64,000 nucleotides of DNA from Muribaculaceae bacterium (GTDB lineage Bacteria; Bacteroidota; Bacteroidia; Bacteroidales; Muribaculaceae): assembly GCA_022509185.1 (NCBI GenBank), contig JAFLTS010000008.1:1-64000 (forward strand). Direction: 5' to 3'. The position numbers and the translations under genes were made by a program. Shown here piece by piece: positions 19,056-26,363 of the stretch. Every line of letters begins with the position of its first letter. The stretch's first letter is position 1. A model generated the notes under the pieces. That model was not told the DNA's origin, searched no databases, and was given only the letters and a program-made list of their open reading frames with translations.

Positions 19056-19114
19056 TCAAATAAACTTAAAAGAAAGGTATCGTTAAGGCTCTTTCCCTTC
19101 TAAATTTTATTTGA

Positions 19115-19122
19115 TATATTTG
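19115..19122 (+). promoter_or_regulatory. -7 box of the TPR gene
   Basis: TATATTTG (19115-19122) with TTTC 19 bp upstream (19092-19095) lies about 50 bp before the ATG at 19174. It is divergent from the lactonase promoter. Confidence 0.5.
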
Positions 19123-19173
19123 TGTCGTCCGGAGCATAGCGAATGGATTATATTACCCGATTAAAGGAATCTC

Positions 19174-21162
19174 ATGAAACGAATCAAAATTTTTCTTGCT
19201 TCATCTGAAGAATTAAGACAAGAACGTCTTGAATTGGCTGATTTTGTAGAGCACTTAAATCATACGTTGGAGAATCTTGACCTTAGTGTGCAGCTTGTGA
19301 AATGGGAATACCTTGATTCCTCGATGGGCCCTCAGCATAAGCAGGAAGAATACAATGAGGTGCTGAAGGACTGTGAAATGTGTATCGTAATTTATTGGAC
19401 CAAACTGGGCTTATATACAAAAACAGAACTTGATGCCGCTTTTGAGGCTTTGAAATCGGGAAAGAATCCTCAGAAACTTTATGTATATTTTAAAGATATA
19501 GAAGGAGAGGAGACCATTGCTGACGAATTAAGGGAATTTCGAGATTCATTCCCATCCAAATACGGGCATTTTGAAAACCGGTTTCGTAACATTGATACGC
19601 TTAAGTCTCAATTCCTATTGCAATTTATTGAGTATCAGTCGAAAATTCTGAGGGATTCATCGCTGATCGAGGTTAAGGACGGAAAATTATCTTTAGGAGG
19701 TAAAACTTATGTAGATTTAATGAATGTTCCCTTTATTGGCAACAACGAGGAATATACAACGCTCCTTAAAGATATTAAGAAAACTAAAAAACTCCTTGCC
19801 ATTACGGAACCGGAGGAAGAGGACTATGCAGAATTAGCTGAAGACCTCCAAAATCTGGAGGAAAGAAAAAGGAAAATGGAGACCGGATTATGGGACACGG
19901 CCTTAGAAATAACTCGCCTTAGTAATTTAAAATGTTCCGAACGTCTTCAAAGAGCTATAGATCTTTTTAATAAGGGAGACAATAAGGGGGCAGATGCTAT
20001 TCTTAATGAAGAAGAAATTTATAAGGATGCTGAACAAAATATCAACCTGATTAAACTTGGAGAGGAAGGAAGAAAAGGACTTATCACCAACATTGAGGAA
20101 CTGAATCTTAAAATAAAGACCTTAGAAACTGAAGGAAGACCCGACTATGTATCCAAAATAATGGACTTGCGGAAGAAAATAGCCGAATATTCAAGGGAGG
20201 CTTTCGGTGAAAAATCTGAAGAATACATTGTGGCTTTCTGGAAACTCGGTTTCGGATACTATAAATATTCGATAGATCTCAATTTGTCTGCCAAAAAGGT
20301 GGAGGAAGCCTTATGGATGGCATTATCTGTATTGGGTGAAGAACATGCAGTGACGGCTGAGATTATCAATGATCTTGGTCTTTGTCTGATGGATCTTTCA
20401 AATTATGAGAAGGCCTTGGATTATATAAACAAAGGATTAGAACTCCGAAAGAAAATATTTACGCAAAATCATCCTCATATAGCGGAATCCTACAGCAATT
20501 TGGGCTACTTGTTAGAAAAAACCGGAAAATATGAAGATGCAATCGAATCTTTTCAAAATGCTCTGACGAGTTTAGATAATTTGTCTGAAAAAAAAGATGA
20601 ACAATATTTAGGCATCATGTTGAAACTGGGTCTTATATTTGCAGACTTAGGTCAATTTCAAAATGCTCTTGAAATAACTGAAAAAACTCTGGAACTCAGC
20701 AAAGAAAATTTTGGAGAACAACACCTTCAGACCCTTTCAGCTTATAAACATATCGGGATTATGTACGGGCATCTTGGCGACTGGAACGGAGCCCTAGATT
20801 ATCAGCAAAGGGCTCTGGAATTAAGTAAAAAAATATCAGGTGAACTCAATGAGTATACAGCCGACACCTATGCAGTGATTGGAGCAGTGTATTCAAGGCT
20901 CGGTAACAATAAACTGGCCCTCGAAAATTCTTTAAAAGCTTTAGAGATTAATCAAAGAATATTTGGTGAAAATCACCCTGAAAACCTCCCTCTTTTTGCC
21001 TCAGTGGCTTTATCATATTCTTCTTTGAATGATTATGATAAGGCTTTGGAGTATTATAATTTGAGACTTGATCTTGCAAAGAATTTCTATGGAGACATAC
21101 ATGAAGAAACCCTTGAGGCCTATCAAGACCTCTTTGACTTTTATAATGATCTGGAAGAATAA
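19174..21162 (+). CDS. DUF4062/TIR-like N-terminal domain plus TPR protein, first part (ends at premature TAA)
   Basis: 662 aa. Residues 1 to about 165 form an alpha/beta domain beginning MKRIKIFLASSEELRQERLE, similar in style to DUF4062 (IFISST-EDL-ER) and TIR-like conflict domains. It contains CEMCIVIYWTKLGLYTKTELDAAFEA and KLYVYFKD. A charged coiled-coil linker follows (about 195-330). From about residue 345 come kinesin-light-chain-type TPRs of ~42 aa with the GE-HP/YDKALEY pattern. The stop codon falls exactly where other repeats have Tyr (EE-stop-DKAE versus NDYDKALE), and the same frame stays open for 571 more codons. The full protein would be about 1233 aa. No enzyme function is proven; a sensor/scaffold role is inferred. 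Confidence 0.8.
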   Translation: MKRIKIFLASSEELRQERLELADFVEHLNHTLENLDLSVQLVKWEYLDSSMGPQHKQEEYNEVLKDCEMCIVIYWTKLGLYTKTELDAAFEALKSGKNPQKLYVYFKDIEGEETIADELREFRDSFPSKYGHFENRFRNIDTLKSQFLLQFIEYQSKILRDSSLIEVKDGKLSLGGKTYVDLMNVPFIGNNEEYTTLLKDIKKTKKLLAITEPEEEDYAELAEDLQNLEERKRKMETGLWDTALEITRLSNLKCSERLQRAIDLFNKGDNKGADAILNEEEIYKDAEQNINLIKLGEEGRKGLITNIEELNLKIKTLETEGRPDYVSKIMDLRKKIAEYSREAFGEKSEEYIVAFWKLGFGYYKYSIDLNLSAKKVEEALWMALSVLGEEHAVTAEIINDLGLCLMDLSNYEKALDYINKGLELRKKIFTQNHPHIAESYSNLGYLLEKTGKYEDAIESFQNALTSLDNLSEKKDEQYLGIMLKLGLIFADLGQFQNALEITEKTLELSKENFGEQHLQTLSAYKHIGIMYGHLGDWNGALDYQQRALELSKKISGELNEYTADTYAVIGAVYSRLGNNKLALENSLKALEINQRIFGENHPENLPLFASVALSYSSLNDYDKALEYYNLRLDLAKNFYGDIHEETLEAYQDLFDFYNDLEE

Positions 21163-21192
21163 GATAAGGCAGAGGATAATATCCTGGCTGCC

Positions 21193-22878
21193 TTGAATAT
21201 AGCTAAAAAAATATTCCCTGATTCACATCCTGTTAAAGCTCAAATGTTATCAGATGTTGGGAAATTATACTTAAATAGAGGCAAAAGCAAGGAGGCTCTC
21301 TCATACTTGAACCAGGCCCTGGATATTTTCAAAGAGTTATTCGGTGAAGAGCATCCCGAAACATCCGCTATTTATGAGTATATTGGTAGTGTTTATCAGT
21401 TTAAAAAAGATTATGAAAACGCGTTGAAAAATGTAAACAAAGCTCTTGATTTAAATAAAAAAATATTAGGCGACAACCATCCTGACATTTCATATATCTA
21501 TAATAAAATAGGATTGATTTATAAGGAAATGAAGGAGTACGATAAGGCTTTGGAATATCTTAATCTGGCGTTGAAATTAAATACGGATGCTGTAGGTGAG
21601 TACCATCCCCTTAATGCGATATTGTATAATAATTTTTCATTAATCTATGAAGACTTAGGCAACCTGAAGTCAGCTATTCAAAGTATTCAAAAACAAATTG
21701 ATATTAATGAAGGAATAGATCCTGAAGGGTGGGACCTTGCTGTGTCATACTCAAACATGGCTAAGTTATTAAACCAAGACCAACAATATGAAAGAGCTAT
21801 TGAATATGGCAAAAAAGCCATTGATTCCCTTGAAAAATTGGACAAGTATACCACAGTGTCTTATTTTGATGCTATAGATAATGTAGCAGAATCCTTTAAT
21901 AATCTTCATAACACTGATTTAAGTATTGAATATTATACTAAAGGATATGAGCATGCTTTAAAAGATGAAAATATTTCGTATCAGATATTTTATCTTGAAA
22001 GGTTAGGTGAAATATATAAGGAAACTGCAAACTGGAGTCGGCGAATTGAAGCGTTAGAGAAAGCCATAGAGTTAAGTAAAATATTAGATAGACAGGACCC
22101 TGTTTCTTTAGCCTCCGACTTTTCAGCTATAGCAGACTCCTACAAATCTCTGGGTGAATATGATAAAGCTTTAGAAAATAATCTTAATGCTTTTGAAATA
22201 AGAAAAGAATTATATGACGATTCAAATGATGCTTATATAGAAAATTACTATTACATAGGCGAGAATTATTATTTATTGGAGAATTGGGAAAAGGCAATCG
22301 AAATAATCTCTGATGTATCTGAAACTCTGAAATCATTAAAAGGAATCAACAATCAATTTTTTTTGAATACTCTGGAATATTTGGGTACAGCCCACTCAAA
22401 CCTGGGAGATTATATCCAGGCTCTTTATTATTTCATGGAAGCTTTGAAAATTTCAAGAGAGTTTGATGCCCAATTTTATGTGTTCAAATATTTAGGTTTG
22501 ATTGGGAAAGTTCACATTGAGCTTAAAAACAATGAGGAAGCCTTAAAATATTTTCTTGAATCCCATGAGCTATGTTCCTCGTTATATGTGAAGAACTGTC
22601 AGGAATATATCGACACATTAGAACAATTGGGATTGTGTCTTTACAATCTTGACCGGAGTGACGAAGCTCTGAAATATATAGAAGAAGCATATAATATCGG
22701 AGTGGAAGCGGAACTACCAGATTTACAAGCTTATTATCTCAATCAATTAGGATATATATTCTATGATCTGGAGGACTTCGCTACTGCAAAACAAAAGTTT
22801 GAAGCATCAATAAAACTGCTTCCGGAAGACCATCCAACAGCTCTTGATTCCCAAAATATGCTTGATGAGATTTCATGA
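21193..22878 (+). CDS. TPR-repeat continuation of the preceding gene (same frame, after the TAA)
   Basis: 561 aa, in the same frame as the upstream ORF and separated from it by one TAA (21160-21162); the open reading in fact resumes at 21163 with DKAEDNILAALNIAKKIF. It holds about 13 TPR units, for example GEEHPETSAIYEYIGSVY followed by KDYENALKNVNKALDL, degenerating toward the C-terminus. No ATG occurs before 21244 and no ribosome site is evident, so it is unlikely to be an independent gene. It is best read as the C-terminal half of a ~1233-aa protein, lost by nonsense mutation or made by read-through. It has no signal peptide and no membrane helix. Confidence 0.7.
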   Translation: MNIAKKIFPDSHPVKAQMLSDVGKLYLNRGKSKEALSYLNQALDIFKELFGEEHPETSAIYEYIGSVYQFKKDYENALKNVNKALDLNKKILGDNHPDISYIYNKIGLIYKEMKEYDKALEYLNLALKLNTDAVGEYHPLNAILYNNFSLIYEDLGNLKSAIQSIQKQIDINEGIDPEGWDLAVSYSNMAKLLNQDQQYERAIEYGKKAIDSLEKLDKYTTVSYFDAIDNVAESFNNLHNTDLSIEYYTKGYEHALKDENISYQIFYLERLGEIYKETANWSRRIEALEKAIELSKILDRQDPVSLASDFSAIADSYKSLGEYDKALENNLNAFEIRKELYDDSNDAYIENYYYIGENYYLLENWEKAIEIISDVSETLKSLKGINNQFFLNTLEYLGTAHSNLGDYIQALYYFMEALKISREFDAQFYVFKYLGLIGKVHIELKNNEEALKYFLESHELCSSLYVKNCQEYIDTLEQLGLCLYNLDRSDEALKYIEEAYNIGVEAELPDLQAYYLNQLGYIFYDLEDFATAKQKFEASIKLLPEDHPTALDSQNMLDEIS

Positions 22879-22921
22879 ATGGCATCCTTAAAACTATAAT
22901 AATGTTAGAATGGAGATTTTA

Positions 22922-24811
22922 TTATTTGTGAATATACTGGAATAGATCTCTATAAAATTTATGACGAGTTAAAGTGCCGCTGTCGCCAATTATAATTAGC
23001 TTCATTCGGGCTCTTGTCATTGCTACATTCATTCTACGGAGATCTCTCAGAAATCCAATATTTCCTTCATCATTACTCCTGACCATGGAAATGATAATTA
23101 TGTCTCTCTCCCGCCCCTGAAATCCATCAACGGTATTTATCGAAATCAACTGCCTGACCGGTTTGAAAAATGGTATTGATTTAATCAATTGACGCAAGTA
23201 TTGAGTCTGAGCTCTATAAGGTGATATTATTCCTATGTCGATATTCTCTTCAAGAATTCTGTCGATGCCGATTCTTTCTATATAGTTTTGAAGTTGAAGT
23301 AACGTAAATAATGCTTCGTCTTTATTTATCTTTCCATAATTACCTGCAACTATTTCTTTAAATAAATCAGGCTCTTCATTCCTATTATTTTCCTGCAAAT
23401 CTGAGGTATCAATCCATTCGATGGGTGTATCGTAATCCAGAATACCTCTATACTTCACTTCAGGGGCCGAGGTCATTGCCCCCTGATAAAACCATTGATT
23501 TGAGAATTTCATTATTTCATCATTCATTCGATACTGCATGGTTAGCAGTTTCACTGATTCAGGATGCATGTTTACTATTCTTTCCATCAAAGAAATTCCC
23601 AAACCCTCTTTCATAGCCTCATAAGATTTCACCACTGGAGGAAGCTGGCAATGATCGCCTGCAAATACAATTCTTCCGGCTCTCTTTAAAGGAATTAAGG
23701 CTGCGGCCTCCAGAGCCTGCGCAGCTTCATCTATAAAAAGAGTTGAAAATTTCATCCCCTGTAATAATCTTGATGAACTACCCACTAATGTAGATGTAAT
23801 GACATTTGCTCCGTCAAAGAGTTCATTATTTATTCTTATCTCAAGTTCAGTAGCACGACTTTTAAGCCTATCTATCTTCTGATGCCAATTTTCTTTTCTA
23901 TTTTTTTCTTTATATAACTGTCGTATGTTTTTTCTTATAGCCCAAAGATCAGGATACAAGGAATGATTTTCAAATTTTCTCTCATAAGTGAACGACAACA
24001 TCTTGTCGTTAACCCGAGCAGGATTTCCTATACGTAATACATTAAGTCCTCGGTCCACTAATTTTTCAGCTATCCAGTCAACCGCCATATTGCTTTGAGC
24101 ACAAACAAGAACCTGAGGTTCTCTTCGTAATGTTTCATATATTGCTTCCACTAAAGTAGTTGTTTTCCCAGTCCCCGGAGGACCATGCACTACTGCCACA
24201 TCTTTAGCACTCAATACCATATTCACTGCTTTCTCCTGATCTTTATTCAGGTAAGGAAACCTCATGTCCCGCAATGATAAAAAAGAACAGACCTTATTAG
24301 TATAGATTATGTCACATAGCTCTGCTAAACGTCCTTTTGCATTTATAGTTGTTTCTATAGCTTCGAACATTGCTCTATATGTGGTTTCATCAAAAGACAC
24401 CATCACTCCTGCATCCCGGTTGTGCATTATCTCTTTGATGTCAGCTGATTCAGGAATTGCAACAACCATCCTGTTGCCATCTACATAACTTACCTCTCCT
24501 TGGAATAAGGTTCTTATTCCTTGATTAAATCCAGACGGAGATATAAAAAACATCACCGTTTTACCAAATTCGAAATTATGTTCCTCTTCTTCCTCTTCCC
24601 AAGAACGCTGTATTTCAATAACTCTTTGATTTAAAGAATTATAATAAACTCTTATATATTTTATATTTGTCCAGGCATCTCCCTTTTCCTTAAGACGTTC
24701 TATCCCTCTTTGTTCTGAAATCTTAGTAAATAATTCCTTTTCTTCATCATATTCTTTCTGAAGAAGGTATTTCTGTTTCATTAAAATCTGAATGGCTTTA
24801 CGGCTGCTCAT
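22922..24811 (-). CDS. SF1 DNA2/NAM7-like (IGHMBP2-type) helicase
   Basis: 629 aa from ATG 24811 (MSSRKAIQILMKQK); an upstream in-frame ATG at 24859 lies inside the preceding gene. Superfamily 1B motifs are present: GPPGTGKTTTLVEA (motif I), DEAAQALEAAALIP (II), GDHCQLPPV (III), QYRMND (IV), NTVDGFQGRERDIIIISMVRS (V), and RRMNVAMTRARMKLIIIGD (VI). An N-terminal beta-rich 1B-like region precedes motif I. Family members unwind RNA/DNA 5'-3'. It sits 14 bp after a small HTH-like gene, probably in one operon, and converges on the TPR gene with 43 bp between. Role unknown; repair or RNA metabolism is likely. Confidence 0.92.
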   Translation of the reverse strand: MSSRKAIQILMKQKYLLQKEYDEEKELFTKISEQRGIERLKEKGDAWTNIKYIRVYYNSLNQRVIEIQRSWEEEEEEHNFEFGKTVMFFISPSGFNQGIRTLFQGEVSYVDGNRMVVAIPESADIKEIMHNRDAGVMVSFDETTYRAMFEAIETTINAKGRLAELCDIIYTNKVCSFLSLRDMRFPYLNKDQEKAVNMVLSAKDVAVVHGPPGTGKTTTLVEAIYETLRREPQVLVCAQSNMAVDWIAEKLVDRGLNVLRIGNPARVNDKMLSFTYERKFENHSLYPDLWAIRKNIRQLYKEKNRKENWHQKIDRLKSRATELEIRINNELFDGANVITSTLVGSSSRLLQGMKFSTLFIDEAAQALEAAALIPLKRAGRIVFAGDHCQLPPVVKSYEAMKEGLGISLMERIVNMHPESVKLLTMQYRMNDEIMKFSNQWFYQGAMTSAPEVKYRGILDYDTPIEWIDTSDLQENNRNEEPDLFKEIVAGNYGKINKDEALFTLLQLQNYIERIGIDRILEENIDIGIISPYRAQTQYLRQLIKSIPFFKPVRQLISINTVDGFQGRERDIIIISMVRSNDEGNIGFLRDLRRMNVAMTRARMKLIIIGDSGTLTRHKFYRDLFQYIHK

Positions 24812-24825
24812 AAAGTTCTGACCTT

Positions 24826-25032
24826 CTACATCACGAGATGAATAATACCACCCTCCCACACAAAAGTGGCTCTATTTCTAAAATAACAAGCCCAGACTTG
24901 TTCTTCACTCACAGGTTGTCCATCTTTTCTTTTATGTAGATGTTCCCGATTGATCAAATAAGTGAGCTGAGGAACGGTAAGACCCCTTCCCTCAGCTATT
25001 AAACAATACAGCATTGCTTCCTGGAGCTTCAT
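24826..25032 (-). CDS. small HARE-HTH-like winged-helix protein
   Basis: 68 aa. The pattern MKLQEAMLYCLIAEGRGLTVP, then INREHLHKRKDGQPVSEEQVW and a C-terminal F-WEGGIIHLV strand pair, resembles the HARE-HTH winged helix: helix, a pocket helix with K-DG-P-, and a final beta hairpin. HARE-HTH domains are known in DNA-modifying and restriction contexts. The start at 25032 is the only reasonable ATG. It precedes the SF1 helicase by 14 bp and may recruit or regulate it. The domain assignment is by eye and needs profile confirmation. Confidence 0.75.
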   Translation of the reverse strand: MKLQEAMLYCLIAEGRGLTVPQLTYLINREHLHKRKDGQPVSEEQVWACYFRNRATFVWEGGIIHLVM

Positions 25033-25153
25033 ACTCTCTTTTTTATTCTTCTTGTAAAATTACATAATTTTATTAGGGTAGATTAAGATTTGAAGCTTAA
25101 TTACCTTTTCTAATACATATTTAAATTCGTGTAAGATTAGTTTAGATTTTCTC

Positions 25154-25184
25154 TTTGGTTATATATCTTATTTTATTAATTTTG
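25154..25184 (+). promoter_or_regulatory. Promoter of the 25226 lipoprotein gene
   Basis: TTTG (25154-25157), a 19-bp spacer and TAATTTTG (25177-25184) match the Bacteroidetes promoter exactly. The expected leader is about 35 nt. Confidence 0.7.
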
Positions 25185-25225
25185 GGATAAATGGTTGGAA
25201 TAAAACTATCCTTAAGCATATCATT

Positions 25226-25636
25226 ATGAAAAAATTTTTCTTATTATTCATTCCTCTTTTGTGCCTGTTGGTATCTCCATCCTGCGGTTCAGATAAACCC
25301 GGTTCTGTATTAAAAGAATGGAAAGTAAAGTCTTCTCAAGACAATGGAGGCAGTTATGAATGGGAAGGCACTCTTTATTGTACAAAAGATGGGATTAATT
25401 GGAAACATGCCACAGCCAACGATTTTCTTGCCAAATATCTCCCTGGAGGTAATCATTGGAAAGTCGCCAAAGAGAATTTTGAATTCATCGGTATGGGAGA
25501 CACTACATTAAATGAAGTAAATACAGTTTATATAGAAATCAAAACTAAAGATCATAAGGTTCATTTTATTCAGGCTCAACCACCGGAAGAAAATAAACAA
25601 TTAATGAATTATCTGATAAAAAAATACATGGAATAA
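25226..25636 (+). CDS. hypothetical lipoprotein
   Basis: 136 aa. The signal peptide MKKFFLLFIPLLCLLVSPSC ends in a lipobox-like SPSC, so the mature protein would start at Cys20 with GSDKPG. The remainder (about 116 aa) is a small soluble domain rich in Trp, Lys and Gly, with no recognised motif. It has its own promoter and terminator, so it is monocistronic. Function unknown. Confidence 0.85.
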   Translation: MKKFFLLFIPLLCLLVSPSCGSDKPGSVLKEWKVKSSQDNGGSYEWEGTLYCTKDGINWKHATANDFLAKYLPGGNHWKVAKENFEFIGMGDTTLNEVNTVYIEIKTKDHKVHFIQAQPPEENKQLMNYLIKKYME

Positions 25637-25656
25637 TTTCCATGTATTTTTTTTTC
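25621..25656 (+). terminator. Terminator with the stop codon in its loop
   Basis: A perfect 13-bp stem, AAAATACATGGAA (25621-25633) and TTCCATGTATTTT (25638-25650), has loop TAAT and is followed by more Ts. The last four codons of the lipoprotein form the left arm and its TAA lies in the loop. Confidence 0.85.
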
Positions 25657-25879
25657 TCCTCCCTCCCCCAGTAAGAAAATTGCGTATTATTTTTTTCTAT
25701 CAGTGCTGCCCTTATATTAACAAATCTAATATGGTTGAAACATTTTATCTAACGGTAATGCCGGATAACCATATATTATAACTTCCAACCATATAAAAAT
25801 AAATATAAAGGTTCTTCAGCATCAGAAATTGAATTTAACCGACTATAATAAAATTACACTATATCTTAATTTTCAATCA
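25657..25879. repeat. Intergenic region with AACCATAT octamers
   Basis: A+T-rich region upstream of the blaI operators. It holds AACCATAT twice, 20 bp apart (25767-25774 and 25787-25794), and its inverse ATATGGTT at 25729-25736. The two-helical-turn spacing could mark a protein site. No ORF or RNA was recognised. Confidence 0.4.
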
Positions 25880-25895
25880 AACTATTTTAATAGTT
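25880..25895. promoter_or_regulatory. BlaI-type operator dyad 1
   Basis: AACTATTTTAATAGTT, a perfect dyad of the form AACTA-N6-TAGTT. It resembles the ACTA...TAGT core of BlaI/MecI operators and lies upstream of the -7 box. Confidence 0.65.
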
Positions 25896-25927
25896 AATAA
25901 GTATTAAAAACTGCCTCTTCTTATTCC

Positions 25928-25943
25928 AACTACCAAAATAGTT
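25928..25943. promoter_or_regulatory. BlaI-type operator dyad 2
   Basis: AACTA (25928-25932), N6 and TAGTT (25939-25943). It lies between the expected -33 and -7 elements, where a bound repressor would block RNA polymerase. Confidence 0.65.
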
Positions 25944-25945
25944 AC

Positions 25946-25953
25946 TAAATTTG
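25946..25953 (+). promoter_or_regulatory. -7 box of the blaI operon
   Basis: TAAATTTG, placed 2 bp after dyad 2 and 7 bp before dyad 3. Confidence 0.6.
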
Positions 25954-25960
25954 CCTATAG

Positions 25961-25976
25961 AACTAATAAAATAGTT
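25961..25976. promoter_or_regulatory. BlaI-type operator dyad 3, abutting the start codon
   Basis: AACTA (25961-25965), N6 and TAGTT (25972-25976), ending on the base before the blaI ATG. It would occupy the transcription start and the ribosome landing region. Confidence 0.65.
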
Positions 25977-26363
25977 ATGAGAAAGAGAGACAATAATCAA
26001 TTAACTCCCAAAGAGGAGGAACTTATGCAACTCCTTTGGGAGCATGAACCGATTTTGATAAGCAAACTTATTGAGTTCTATCCCGAACCTAAACCGCATT
26101 TCAATACAGTATCAACTGTTATGAAGAGACTGGAAGCTAAAGGCTTCGTAGAACATATAGAAATCTCTGGTTCTTTTCAATATTTCTCTAAAGTAAAAAA
26201 AGAAAACTTCCGCAATAAAAGTTTTGGGGCCTTCATCAAAAATTATTTTGGCGGAAGTTATTTTGGGGTTGTATCTTCTCTTGTAGAAGAAGATAAAATT
26301 TCAGCCAGAGAATTAAAAGAGCTGCTTGAAATCATTGAGAATAAAGGAAAGAGCAATGGGTAA
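25977..26363 (+). CDS. BlaI/MecI/CopY family transcriptional repressor
   Basis: 128 aa. The N-terminal winged helix has the family pattern LTPKEEELMQLLWEHEP, then FNTVSTVMKRLEAKGFVEH and a basic wing. The C-terminal dimerisation helices (about 80-122) follow, with KISARELKELLEII. BlaI-family repressors are inactivated by proteolysis started by the membrane metallopeptidase encoded next to them. Three dyads of the expected operator type lie directly upstream, indicating autoregulation. The 3' end overlaps the peptidase gene by 8 nt. Confidence 0.93.
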   Translation: MRKRDNNQLTPKEEELMQLLWEHEPILISKLIEFYPEPKPHFNTVSTVMKRLEAKGFVEHIEISGSFQYFSKVKKENFRNKSFGAFIKNYFGGSYFGVVSSLVEEDKISARELKELLEIIENKGKSNG

